Origin: an uncultured Alistipes sp.
GTDB taxonomy: Bacteria > Bacteroidota > Bacteroidia > Bacteroidales > Rikenellaceae
Assembly: GCA_900539755.1 (NCBI GenBank)
Contig: UQDC01000007.1
Span: 1-64,000 of the forward strand
DNA length: 64,000 nt
Direction: 5' to 3'
Part shown: piece after piece, positions 25,880 through 34,477 of the stretch
Layout of the letters: every line of letters starts with the position of its first letter
How positions within the stretch are numbered: the first letter of the stretch is position 1
Made by a program: the position numbers and the translations under genes
The notes under the pieces: generated by a model
The model's input: only the letters and a program-made list of their open reading frames with translations
Database searches by the model: none
Told to the model about the DNA's origin: nothing

Positions 25880-27412
25880 TTACAACGGCATGTTGCCGTG
25901 TTTTTTATGAGGATTGCTGCGGATCTTGTTGTGGGTCATCTCAAGTGCCTGGATCAGTTTGAATCGAGTCTGTCGGGGCAGGATGATCTCGTCAATATAT
26001 CCGTTTTCAGCGGCTTGATAAGGAGTGGCAAAATTGGCTGTATATTCTTTCAACGCTTCGGCTTTTTGTGTTGCGTCAGCGTTCCGATAGAGAATATTGA
26101 CCGCACCCTGTGCCCCCATAACGGCAATTTCAGCCGTCGGATAGGCCAGATTGACATCTGATCCGGTCTGTTTGCTCGACATCACGATATAGGCCCCTCC
26201 GTAAGCTTTGCGAAGAATCAGCGTAATTTTAGGCACCGTCGCTTCTACGTAGGCATAGACGATTTTGGCCCCGTGGCGGATGATCCCGTTGTGCTCCTGG
26301 ACGCAGCCCGGAAGGAACCCCGGAACATCTTCCAATGTAATAATCGGAATGTTGAAGCAGTCGCAGAATCGAATGAAACGGGCAGCCTTGTCCGAAGCGT
26401 CAATATCGAGCACTCCGGCCAGGTAAGCAGGTTGATTGGCAACGATACCCGCTGTTTTGCCACCCAACCGGACAAAGCCGATGACGACGTTTTTGGCAAA
26501 GTGGGGCATGATCTCGAAAAAGTAGTGGTCATCGGCCACCGATTCGATCAACTCTTTTACATCGTAGGGGAGATTCGGATCGGCCGGAATTAACGTTTCG
26601 AGCTGTTCATCTTCCCGATGGATATCGTCCAGGCAGGGGCGTGCCGGAGCATCCTCAAGGTTGTTGGCGGGCAAGAAATTCAATAGCTCCCGAATACCCA
26701 TCAGCACCTCCTCTTCGGTCGAACCCATGAAATGAGCCACTCCGCTTTTGCTGTTGTGGGTATATGCCCCTCCGAGCTCCTCTTTCGATACCTCTTCGTG
26801 TGTCACCGCTTTGACGACATCGGGACCTGTAACAAACATGTGGCTCTTTTCATTGACCATAAAGATGAAATCCGTCAAGGCCGGCGAATAACACGCCCCT
26901 CCGGCGCACGGGCCAAGAATGGCGGATATTTGTGGAATGACTCCGGAGGCGATGGTGTTTTGGAAAAAGATGTTGGCATATCCGGTCAGACTGTCCACTC
27001 CCTCCTGGATGCGGGCTCCGCCCGAATCGTTCAGGGCGATGATGGGAGCTCCATTTTTCAGGGCCATCGTTTGCACCTTGACGATCTTTCCTGCATTGGT
27101 GATACTCAATGAGCCTCCGAATACAGTAAAATCATAGGCATATACGTAAACCGGACGGCCATTGATCTTCCCATAGCCTGATACGATCCCATCTCCAGGG
27201 ATTTTGTTTTGTTGCATGTCGTAATGGGCACAGCGATGTGTGACAAATTTGTCGAATTCGACAAAGGTGCCTTGATCAAGTAACATTTCGATACGTTCCC
27301 GGGCTGTCATACGACCTGCCTTGTGTTGTTTTTCTACTTTGTCTGTTCCGCCTCCTGCTTCCGCAGCCTGATTCCGACGGGTAAATTCTTCGTATGCTGG
27401 ATTATTATTCAT
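25880..27412 (-). CDS. Biotin-dependent acyl-CoA carboxyltransferase subunit (propionyl-CoA carboxylase beta / methylmalonyl-CoA decarboxylase alpha type)
   Basis: 510 residues forming the two crotonase-like halves of the carboxyltransferase family. KQHKAGRMTARERIEMLLDQGTF is near the start, NDSGGARIQEGVDSLTGYANIF and GPCAGGACYSPALTDF form the N-half active site, and NQPAYLAGVLDIDASDKAARFIRFCD, DVPGFLPGCVQEHNG and LRKAYGGAYIVMSSK form the C-half. It moves CO2 between carboxybiotin and an acyl-CoA, most likely propionyl/methylmalonyl-CoA. I start at ATG 27412, which overlaps the carrier-protein stop by 8 bases; the longer frame to 27466 would run through that gene. Whether the complex runs as carboxylase or, with a sodium pump, as decarboxylase is open; no pump subunit is in the window, and a biotin carboxylase is, which favours ATP-driven carboxylation. 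Confidence 0.93.
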   Translation of the reverse strand: MNNNPAYEEFTRRNQAAEAGGGTDKVEKQHKAGRMTARERIEMLLDQGTFVEFDKFVTHRCAHYDMQQNKIPGDGIVSGYGKINGRPVYVYAYDFTVFGGSLSITNAGKIVKVQTMALKNGAPIIALNDSGGARIQEGVDSLTGYANIFFQNTIASGVIPQISAILGPCAGGACYSPALTDFIFMVNEKSHMFVTGPDVVKAVTHEEVSKEELGGAYTHNSKSGVAHFMGSTEEEVLMGIRELLNFLPANNLEDAPARPCLDDIHREDEQLETLIPADPNLPYDVKELIESVADDHYFFEIMPHFAKNVVIGFVRLGGKTAGIVANQPAYLAGVLDIDASDKAARFIRFCDCFNIPIITLEDVPGFLPGCVQEHNGIIRHGAKIVYAYVEATVPKITLILRKAYGGAYIVMSSKQTGSDVNLAYPTAEIAVMGAQGAVNILYRNADATQKAEALKEYTANFATPYQAAENGYIDEIILPRQTRFKLIQALEMTHNKIRSNPHKKHGNMPL

Positions 27413-27932
27413 GATCTTTTGCGTTAGTTGTTGTTTCAAGTCTGATAAGCGGTTGTCCCGATGCAACTGAATCGCCTTCCGAAACCAATATGGTGCCGAT
27501 GGTACAGTCTCCTACCACATTCAGATTGCTTTGCATCTTCATGGCTTCAAAGACAACGAGAGTGTCTCCTTCTTTGACCTGATCGCCTGGATTGACCAAA
27601 ATTTTGACGATCTTTCCGGGCATCGGAGCAACAATAGTATCCTCCTGCCGCACATCTTCTTTCCGGCGTGAGCGCATGTATTTCTCTTGTGCATCGACAA
27701 TTTCGACCTCGTATGAGTTGAATCCTTGACGAACTGTGTAACTACGACCGTTGTCAGAACTGGACAATTCCATGTTGAATGAGCGGCCATCATGGATCAA
27801 GGAGCATATTCCGTTGTCTGTGACGACAACATTAATTTCATAGATCCGATCATCTACACTGATGCGTACGAAATCTTTCTCTTTGCTGAGTAGTTGGATT
27901 TGAGCGGTTCGTTTCCCAATAGTCATTTCCAT
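27405..27932 (-). CDS. Biotin carboxyl carrier protein
   Basis: 175 residues. The C-terminal 75 residues form a biotinyl domain: IVAPMPGKIVKILVNPGDQVKEG, then EAMKMQSNLN with the biotinylated Lys132, then LVSEGDSVASGQPLIRL. The N-terminal 95 residues form a beta-rich segment (ISVDDRIYEINVV, HDGRSFNMEL, SYEVEIVDAQEKYMRSRR) of the kind that docks carrier domains to carboxylase subunits. It shuttles carboxybiotin between the biotin carboxylase upstream and the carboxyltransferase downstream. 13 bases after the biotin carboxylase stop; its own stop overlaps the next start. Confidence 0.93.
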   Translation of the reverse strand: MEMTIGKRTAQIQLLSKEKDFVRISVDDRIYEINVVVTDNGICSLIHDGRSFNMELSSSDNGRSYTVRQGFNSYEVEIVDAQEKYMRSRRKEDVRQEDTIVAPMPGKIVKILVNPGDQVKEGDTLVVFEAMKMQSNLNVVGDCTIGTILVSEGDSVASGQPLIRLETTTNAKDHE

Positions 27933-27945
27933 AGTTCTCTCCTGT

Positions 27946-29484
27946 TTAAATCCCTAATACCCCTTTTCGTTTGCCAAATTCTCGCCAGCGGTTCGATGGA
28001 TCAGCGGAAGTAGAGGATGTTGATGAACCTCCGCTCTTCTCTAAAAGATTCAGGTAATCGATATGTGCTGCAATTAGTGCCAGATTTTCCAACTCTTCTG
28101 CCTGCTCATCGCTGGGGTGATTGGTACAGCAGTAGTCGGCAATTGCCTCTCCGTTTTGTTCTAAAAATGCGGTGTTGTAGTCCCCGTTCACAAAATCCGG
28201 CATGTGTAGAATCGCATTCAGGTAGGCGATATTGGTTGTAACACCTGTAATTTTGTATTCGTCCAATGCTCTGGACATTCGTTCGATAGCATATTCACGT
28301 TTTACGGCATGGACAATCAATTTCGAAATCATCGGGTCGTACCAAATCGGAATTTCATAATCTTCGTAGATGTATCCATCGATCCGAATCCCCAAACCAT
28401 TGGGCTCGGTGAGCTGACAGACCACTCCAGGTGCTGGCATGAAGTTGTTTTCCGGATCTTCGGCACATACACGGCATTCAATGGCATGACCACGCTGAAC
28501 GATATCGGTCTGTTTATACTGCAAAGGCTGTCCCGCAGCAATAAAAATTTGTTCCTTGACTAAATCGAGCCCGATGACCTCTTCGGTGACGGGATGTTCC
28601 ACTTGCAGTCGGGTGTTCATCTCTAGGAAATAGTAGTTCCCTTGTCGGTCCACCAAAAACTCGATCGTCCCGGCACCGACATAACCGACCGCTTTGGCTG
28701 CAGCGACAGCCGTTGCCCCCATGCGTTGCCGCAATTCGTCCGTCAAAAAGGGCGAAGGACTCTCTTCGATCACCTTTTGATGACGGCGTTGGATGGAGCA
28801 CTCCCGATCGTACAGATGGATTATGTTACCCTGCTTATCTCCTAAGATCTGAAACTCGATGTGATGTGGCTCTTCGATGTATTTTTCGATATAGACCGTT
28901 GCATCGCCAAAAGAGGCTAATGCTTCGGAACGGGCCGTCTCGTAGGCACTGCGGACCTCTTCGAGTGTTCGGATCAGCCGCATGCCTTTGCCTCCACCGC
29001 CGGCAGCCGCTTTGAGAATCACCGGAAATCCGATCTGTTGGCACAAGCTTTCGGCATCGGCTACAGAGTCCAGTTGTCGTTCAATGCCCGGAACAACCGG
29101 AACGCCAGCGGCAATCATCGCTTCACGAGCAGCAATCTTATCTCCCATCTGCTCGATGGTTTCGGCACGTGGACCGATAAAGGCGATGCCTGCTGATTCA
29201 CACATACGGGCCAAGTGTGAATTCTCGGAGAGAAAGCCGTATCCCGGATGAAGTGCATCTGCACCGCAAGCTCGTGCAACAGCTATGATCTTTTCTACAT
29301 TTAAATAGCTTTCTTGAGATGAGGCAGCGCCAATATGGTAGGCTTCGTCCGCCAGCAGCACATGTTTGGCCATGCGGTCTGCATCGGAATAGAGAGCTAC
29401 AGTGCCGATCCCCATCTCACGACAGGAGCGTATGATTCTGACGGCGATTTCGCCACGGTTGGCAATCACTACTTTCTTGAACAT
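27946..29484 (-). CDS. Biotin carboxylase subunit (acetyl-/propionyl-CoA carboxylase type)
   Basis: 512 residues. Starts MFKKVVIANRGEIAVRIIRSC, the classic biotin carboxylase opening. The ATP-grasp core has KAAAGGGGKGMRLI near residue 160, DRECSIQRRHQKVIEESPSP and EMNTRLQVEHPVTEEV, all intact. The C-terminus is a 25-residue Ser/Thr-rich tail (SGGSSTSSTSADPS) after the normal end. It carboxylates biotin on the carrier protein using ATP and bicarbonate. The start is ATG 29484, not the longer frame to 29733: that frame covers the CWC gene, with which this start overlaps by 16 bases. Confidence 0.95.
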   Translation of the reverse strand: MFKKVVIANRGEIAVRIIRSCREMGIGTVALYSDADRMAKHVLLADEAYHIGAASSQESYLNVEKIIAVARACGADALHPGYGFLSENSHLARMCESAGIAFIGPRAETIEQMGDKIAAREAMIAAGVPVVPGIERQLDSVADAESLCQQIGFPVILKAAAGGGGKGMRLIRTLEEVRSAYETARSEALASFGDATVYIEKYIEEPHHIEFQILGDKQGNIIHLYDRECSIQRRHQKVIEESPSPFLTDELRQRMGATAVAAAKAVGYVGAGTIEFLVDRQGNYYFLEMNTRLQVEHPVTEEVIGLDLVKEQIFIAAGQPLQYKQTDIVQRGHAIECRVCAEDPENNFMPAPGVVCQLTEPNGLGIRIDGYIYEDYEIPIWYDPMISKLIVHAVKREYAIERMSRALDEYKITGVTTNIAYLNAILHMPDFVNGDYNTAFLEQNGEAIADYCCTNHPSDEQAEELENLALIAAHIDYLNLLEKSGGSSTSSTSADPSNRWREFGKRKGVLGI

Positions 29485-29711
29485 ATGTGTGGATTTGGTT
29501 GAACATGATGGCGGTAGATCGGATTGGTTCCATACAGGTAAAACGAATCCTTGATGGTGTGCAAACATTCGCTGCACAGACATCCATCGTAGTTTTCCGC
29601 AATAAAAGCACGTTGAGCAGCATCCAATGAGATGCGCGTGCAATGACAATCCATAATGGATTCGTGCAGGCACGTAAAACGTCTCCTGCAACGAGGACAT
29701 ACTTTCTCCAT
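29469..29711 (-). CDS. Cysteine-rich CWC family protein
   Basis: 80 residues. MEKVCPRCRRRFTCLHESIMDCHC has the CPxCxxxFxC...CxC pattern of the CWC family, followed by CLCSECLHTIKD near residue 55; probably a small zinc- or metal-binding protein. In Bacteroidetes CWC genes often lie by cobalamin-related genes and behind cobalamin riboswitches, and here a riboswitch ends about 110 bases upstream. The stop lies inside the biotin carboxylase gene (16-base overlap), so translation of the two is coupled. Start chosen at ATG 29711, the first Met before the cysteine motif; the longer frame runs back into the riboswitch tail. Confidence 0.8.
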   Translation of the reverse strand: MEKVCPRCRRRFTCLHESIMDCHCTRISLDAAQRAFIAENYDGCLCSECLHTIKDSFYLYGTNPIYRHHVQPNPHICSRK

Positions 29712-29799
29712 CGCAACAAATACAATGAGCCAAGCGATCTGTCTTGGGGACAGAATAATTCGACTTCTGAAAAAATGATTAAATGTTTCGTCACTTTTA

Positions 29800-29817
29800 C
29801 GCCTAACCCTCGAGGCG
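29800..29817 (-). promoter_or_regulatory. Candidate expression-platform hairpin of the cobalamin riboswitch
   Basis: On the minus strand CGCCT / AGGCG closes the loop CGAGGGTT just after the aptamer and before the CWC start. Its loop could pair with an aptamer loop, as in the kissing-loop control of many cobalamin riboswitches. Inference from position and shape. Confidence 0.4.
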
Positions 29818-29823
29818 AAAAAA

Positions 29824-29990
29824 TGGTACATGAACTGGCAGGTCTTCTGACTGACTCCCGTCCTGATGCCTTCCCGACCGAAAGGTCAGTGGCCATGCAG
29901 ATGGTTTCAGGACGTTGATTGGAGCTTCACAGCAGCGGGACTGTCCGGGATTTGCACCCGATTCCCTTTTATTGTCTTTTCGTGAATGCG
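29824..29990 (-). promoter_or_regulatory. Cobalamin (B12) riboswitch
   Basis: Read on the minus strand, the region has the conserved blocks in order: GGGAATCGGGTGCAAATCCC (29966-29947), then GACAGTCCCGCTGCTGTGAAGC, GCCACTGACCTTTCGGTCGG near 29892, GGGAAGGC, and the B12 box AGTCAGAAGACCTGCC (29852-29837). All core helices look formable. It lies between a promoter candidate near 30013-30044 and the CWC gene, so it controls the CWC-carboxylase operon. There is no U-run terminator, so control of translation start is more likely than termination. Confidence 0.93.
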
Positions 29991-30012
29991 AAATGACAAA
30001 CCAATTCTGCGA

Positions 30013-30044
30013 TAAAGATAGGAAATTACTTAAGTTTTTTACAA
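30013..30044 (-). promoter_or_regulatory. Candidate promoter of the riboswitch operon
   Basis: On the minus strand TTG (30044-30042), 21 bases, then TATCTTTA (30020-30013), one mismatch from consensus. Transcription would start just before the aptamer. Confidence 0.5.
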
Positions 30045-30718
30045 ACTTTTTTGTGGCTTTTTGCGTGGTTTGTTTTGCAATATTTTGGTTTTTAGATTGT
30101 TACTTGGAGGGTTGTTGTTTGATAGCCACAAAATTGTTCCGTGTGGTTAGTTGCTTGCTATCGAAAGGATTATAGCAGGACAGGAAGTAAAGTGGCGGAA
30201 ATAGGCTGAATAAGGGAAAAATAGTAACATAAGTCAATAAGTGAGCAGGAGAGAGCAGGAGTGGTACGAGGTGGAAAAGAAAGACGGGGCGGTGTTGGCG
30301 AAGGCAGTGATAAAAGAAGAGAAGGGTAGGTGGGGACTTAGTTTGCGAAGATTTGAGAACAGAGTAACGTGTAAGGCGATTCTTTATCGTTTGCGGGATT
30401 ATTGCACAGGGACCGGTATAGTGTCTAAAACTACTGACGTAGTATCTGCACGGCAAATGTGTGACTATGAGGAAGTAGGAGACAAGAAAACCCGGGGGGA
30501 CAGGATGTCGGCTCGGATAGTTGTAGGGAGCGGAAGTGCAGCGGATAATTCGAAAGATTGCAGGCGCTTTTTCACTGCAGCGAAGTAACAGTCCATGACG
30601 GCCGGATTACCGATCGGGTATCCCTTCTGATCGTTAGGGGCGAGCCGGTTTGTTGTAGCATGTTGGATATTCTGATCGCGATTATTTATTATAAAGGATT
30701 GTGTCCGTCCTTGCCGCT
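30045..30718. other. Intergenic region, no gene seen
   Basis: About 670 bases. Frames of 118 codons (minus, 30100-30456) and 115 codons (plus, 30241-30588) overlap each other, have odd composition and match nothing I recognise; I regard both as chance. No RNA element is recognised. Confidence 0.5.
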
Positions 30719-31426
30719 CTATCCGATAATAAAAATAGCAGGACGCTTATGAATGTCGGGCTTGGGTTGTTTGCGCCATTCGTCGATCGTTCGGGTACGA
30801 ATCAGTTGATCGGGTTGCAGCAGGTCAGCAGCCACGGTCAGGCGAGTCTGCGAACGACAAGTAGTCAGAAAATCATCGAACAACTTCAGGTTGCGATAAG
30901 GCGCTTCAATAAAAATTTGCGATTGATGTTCGCTTTGAGCCCGGCTTTCGAAATGGCGGATAGCTTTGTTGCGGTCGGGCTGTTTGATCGGCAGATATCC
31001 ATTGAAGGCGAACGACTGCCCGTTGAGTCCTGAAGCCATCAGTGCCAGCAGAATGGAAGAGGGTCCTACCAGCGGAATAACCTCAATACCATGCCGATGT
31101 GCTAATGCTACTGCATCGGCTCCGGGATCGGCTACTCCCGGTAATCCTGCTTCGGAGAAAAGCCCTGCATCGACACCCTGCAACAACGGTGCGAAAAGCG
31201 CGGAAACCTCCTGCGGCGTTGTGTGCTCATTCAGTTCGGCAAACCTCAGTGTGTCGATCGGACGTTGAATTCCGGCTTTGCTTAAGAACCGGCGTGCCGA
31301 ACGAATATCTTCGACAATAAAATATTCGAGAGCGTCGATGACTGCCCGATTGCTGGCCGGAAGTACATCCCATACGGGACGATCCCCGATCGGAGTAGGT
31401 ATCAGATATAGTTTGCCGTGTTTCAT
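30719..31426 (-). CDS. Tetrapyrrole methylase-fold SAM-dependent methyltransferase (RsmI-like)
   Basis: 235 residues. Opens KLYLIPTPIGDRPV, as in the RsmI family (TPIGN in the true 16S rRNA 2'-O-methylase); FIVEDIRSARRFL, GLFSEAGLPGVADPGADAV and VIPLVGPSSILLALMASG are the SAM and substrate motifs. The changes from the usual TPIGNL and SDAGTPGISDPG suggest it is the second, shorter RsmI-like paralogue common in Bacteroidetes rather than RsmI itself. Probably methylates a ribosomal or other RNA; target unknown. On its own; 140 bases after the MurF-Alr gene. Confidence 0.82.
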   Translation of the reverse strand: MKHGKLYLIPTPIGDRPVWDVLPASNRAVIDALEYFIVEDIRSARRFLSKAGIQRPIDTLRFAELNEHTTPQEVSALFAPLLQGVDAGLFSEAGLPGVADPGADAVALAHRHGIEVIPLVGPSSILLALMASGLNGQSFAFNGYLPIKQPDRNKAIRHFESRAQSEHQSQIFIEAPYRNLKLFDDFLTTCRSQTRLTVAADLLQPDQLIRTRTIDEWRKQPKPDIHKRPAIFIIG

Positions 31427-31458
31427 AAAGATTGGTGGCGGTATGAGGTAATTCAGTT

Positions 31459-31485
31459 AAAAAACAGGCAAATCGAAATGCCTTG
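31459..31485 (-). terminator. Weak terminator after murF-alr
   Basis: On the minus strand AGGCA / TGCCT with an 8-base loop, then GTTTTTT; about 80 bases after the murF-alr stop and before the RsmI-like gene. Confidence 0.6.
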
Positions 31486-31566
31486 CTTTTTTATACAGAA
31501 GTGTTGATCCTTGTTTCCCTATGCACGATAGCTATTCGTGCGTAACAACAAAGTTGTCAATAATAT

Positions 31567-33951
31567 TTATTCTTTGGTATATATTCGTTTGACGCGGGTC
31601 GAAATGCTGGTCATGATCTCGTAAGGGATGGTGCCCAATACGTTTGCCATGTCAGTGACCGTATTGCCCGGCTCGGAGCCGAAAATCGTAACAGGGTCAC
31701 CCTCTTGGGCCTCAATACCGGTAATGTCCAACATACAGGTATCCATGCAGATGTTGCCGATAATCGGTGCAGGCTTGCCGTTGACCAGCATGCTCCATGC
31801 ACCACGGCTCAGATGACGATCCAATCCGTCGGCATATCCGATTGGTACGGTTGCAGTACGGGTTGGGTGGGTGATTTTACCCCAGCGTCCGTAGCCTACA
31901 GTTTCCCCTGGTTGCAGCTCTTTGATCTGTACAATGCGGCTGCGCAGTGTGCTGACCGGCAACAGCTGCTCTTGGTGTGTAAAGCCAACTCCATACAAGC
32001 CGATGCCTAACCGTACCATATCGAATTGCGCATCTGAGAAACGCTCGATACCAGCCGTGTTGCAGAGATGGCGGATGATATGCTCGTTGGGGAAGGCAGC
32101 CACTAACCGATCACTCATGGCTGTGTAACGGGCGATTTGTGAGTGGGTAAACTCATCGTGCTGTTGTTCGTCACTGCCGGCCAGATGGGTGAAGATAGTG
32201 CGTATATATAGGGTTTGCTGATTGCGAAGTGCGGCAATAACGCCGTCGATGTCTGGTTCCATAAAGCCCAAACGGTGCATGCCGGTATCCAACTTGATGT
32301 GGATCGGGTAGCAGGTCTCTCCGTGGCGTCGTGCCGCCTGGGCAAAAGCTTCCAAAGATGAGAAACTGTATATTTCCGGCTCCAGATGGTAGTCGATCAT
32401 CACCTCGAAACTGTCTGCATCAGCATTCAGCACGACGATGGGCATGGTAATGCCTGCTTCGCGCAGCGTTACCCCTTCATCGGCAAAGGCAACGGCCAAA
32501 AAGCTAACCCCTTGATGTTGCAACATGCTGGCTACTTCGTAGGTACCGGTACCGTATCCGGAGGCTTTGTCCATAATCATGATGCGGACGTTGGGCCGTA
32601 ACAGCGAACGGTAGTAGTTCAGGTTGTGGATCATGTTGTCGAGATTCACCTCCAGCACCGTGGTGTGGGTGCGCTGCTCGAGAGCATGGCTGATCTTTTC
32701 AAAACCGAATGCCCGACTACCCTTCAGCAGAATGCTTTTGTTGACAAAAAAGACCCGATTGTATCCATGGAGGAAGGCCTCCGTATTGCGAAAGAAGTGT
32801 TTGTCGCAGTCGAAGAGTCCTGCATGGCGCGAAATCTCCTCCCCGATACCGATGAGGGTGTCGATCCCTTTGGTATGCAGTAGAGCGGCCACCTGCCCGT
32901 ACAGCTTTTCAGCCGGTAGGCCGCTTTGGCGAATGTCGGACAGAATCAGCACTTTGGGTTGTCCACCGGCCACTGAAGCCAAATAGTCCAGCGATACGGC
33001 CAGAGAATTGATGTCTGAATTGTAGCTGTCGTTGATCAATTTGCAGCCGTTGATACCCTCTTTGAGCTCCATACGCATTGCAACACTTTGCAGCGAGGGA
33101 AGGGTTGCCAAGATTGACTTCAGATTGTATCCCAAGATGTCATATAGGGCAATAGCCTTGGCTGCATTTTCCAGCGAAGCCTGATCCCGATAGGGCAGTG
33201 TGCTCAAATCGTAATGGTTGGGATCGACGGCGCAGAGTTTGTGATCTGCGTAAGTGCAGGCGATCTGGTCTGTGACCCATTGATCGCCAGCGTTGTAGAG
33301 AATGGTGCGGGCGTGGCGGAACAGGATCAGCTTTTCTGAGAGTTTCTGTTCCAGGCTGGTAAAGTGCTCCTGATGGGCATCACCCAGGTTGGTAAAGATA
33401 CCGATATCGGGGCGAATCATGGCTTCGAGACGCTCCATTTCGCCCGGCTCCGAGATGCCGGCTTCGATAATAGCTAACTGTTCGTCCCCCTCGATCATCA
33501 ACAGCGAGAGGGCAACCCCGATCTGTGAATTGTAACTGCGGGGGCTGCGAAACAGTTTGATACCGGGAGGGCAGAGTTGGGCAATCCACTCTTTGGTGAC
33601 GGTTTTGCCGTTGCTGCCGGTGATGGCCACCAAGGTGCCTTTGAAGTGATTGCGGTGGCTGCTGGCCAGCTTTTGCAGTGCCTGGATGGAGTTGTCGCAG
33701 CGGACAAATCCAGCTTCAGGGTAGCGGGAGGTATCGATCTCCGAATCGATCAGAAAGGCTCGAACCCCCTCCTGGTAGAGGTTGGAGATATAATCGTGCC
33801 CATTGTGGTTGTTGCCACGAATGGCGACAAAAAGGGTTGCAGTAGGGTCAAATGGATTTCGACTATCGGTTATGATATGTTCGATTCGAGAGTTGCGGCC
33901 CGTTAAAATGCCGCCGGTGATCGATGCGATCTCCTCTAAACTGTAAGTCAT
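31567..33951 (-). CDS. Bifunctional UDP-N-acetylmuramoyl-tripeptide:D-Ala-D-Ala ligase / alanine racemase
   Basis: 794 residues, a MurF-Alr fusion typical of Bacteroidetes. Residues 1-425: MurF, with DSRN, FVAIRGNNHNGHDYI, the ATP loop TGSNGKTVTKEW (Lys116), EAGISEPGEMERLE and INDSYNSDINSL. Residues about 430-794: alanine racemase, with DKASGYGTG carrying the PLP Lys462, HIKLDTGMHRLGF, VRLGIGLYG, and GYADGLDRHLSRG with the second catalytic Tyr. The first part adds D-Ala-D-Ala to the cell-wall precursor; the second makes D-alanine. The Lys motif differs from the usual KANAYGHG. Stand-alone gene with more than 500 bases upstream. Confidence 0.95.
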   Translation of the reverse strand: MTYSLEEIASITGGILTGRNSRIEHIITDSRNPFDPTATLFVAIRGNNHNGHDYISNLYQEGVRAFLIDSEIDTSRYPEAGFVRCDNSIQALQKLASSHRNHFKGTLVAITGSNGKTVTKEWIAQLCPPGIKLFRSPRSYNSQIGVALSLLMIEGDEQLAIIEAGISEPGEMERLEAMIRPDIGIFTNLGDAHQEHFTSLEQKLSEKLILFRHARTILYNAGDQWVTDQIACTYADHKLCAVDPNHYDLSTLPYRDQASLENAAKAIALYDILGYNLKSILATLPSLQSVAMRMELKEGINGCKLINDSYNSDINSLAVSLDYLASVAGGQPKVLILSDIRQSGLPAEKLYGQVAALLHTKGIDTLIGIGEEISRHAGLFDCDKHFFRNTEAFLHGYNRVFFVNKSILLKGSRAFGFEKISHALEQRTHTTVLEVNLDNMIHNLNYYRSLLRPNVRIMIMDKASGYGTGTYEVASMLQHQGVSFLAVAFADEGVTLREAGITMPIVVLNADADSFEVMIDYHLEPEIYSFSSLEAFAQAARRHGETCYPIHIKLDTGMHRLGFMEPDIDGVIAALRNQQTLYIRTIFTHLAGSDEQQHDEFTHSQIARYTAMSDRLVAAFPNEHIIRHLCNTAGIERFSDAQFDMVRLGIGLYGVGFTHQEQLLPVSTLRSRIVQIKELQPGETVGYGRWGKITHPTRTATVPIGYADGLDRHLSRGAWSMLVNGKPAPIIGNICMDTCMLDITGIEAQEGDPVTIFGSEPGNTVTDMANVLGTIPYEIMTSISTRVKRIYTKE

Positions 33952-34477
33952 CTCTTTGTATGTCTCTTTGAACGCTACAAAGTAAATGATTTTTTGGTCG
34001 TGTCATTCTTCCTTAGGTCTCTTTTTTGTAGCATGCATGTTTACAAGAGAGTAGGGCTACATGAGAATGGTTATAATCTTCAGACTAAAGATCTGAAGAA
34101 TAAAAATGATGTTCGGATTCTGGGACGGGAGACAAGTGTGGCCACTGGTTGGTCAGATCGCTGGTCGGATTGCCGGTCGGAGAATGCCTAACTTCTCAGG
34201 ATTCGAGCTGGATATGCACTGTAATTCGGTGTATGGATAGTTGGTCGTTATGCACCTTATGTTCCTTGCAACAGATATTGGCCGTGCCCAAACAATTTAT
34301 TAATTATGGTCTCAGCCTGTTTTTGTATGACGAAAATACGATCCCGGTTGCATCGGTACCGATCTCACTGACCTCTGTTTAACCGATTCCGATTCAACCG
34401 GAAAATATGGTGTCAATACCGATCTAACGAGAATTGGTGCGTTAATGGCAATTTATCAATGTAATCACAACTACCCA
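33952..34477. other. Intergenic region, no gene seen
   Basis: 526 bases upstream of murF-alr and downstream of mutS2. Short chance frames only (65 and 77 codons). A TTACTTTG near 33978-33985 (minus strand) is a one-mismatch -7 box for murF-alr. No repeat or RNA motif seen. Confidence 0.5.

Noticed and set aside
29484..29733. Long N-terminal extension of the biotin carboxylase
   Set aside because: The extension lies over the CWC gene in another frame and precedes the standard biotin carboxylase opening MFKKVVIANRGE.
30241..30588. 115-codon open frame (and an antisense 118-codon frame at 30100-30456)
   Set aside because: The two overlap on opposite strands, neither has recognisable sequence, and both lie in a region with no promoter pointing into them.
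33994..34382. Two short plus-strand frames of 65 and 77 codons
   Set aside because: No initiation signals and no similarity to any family I know; treated as intergenic.
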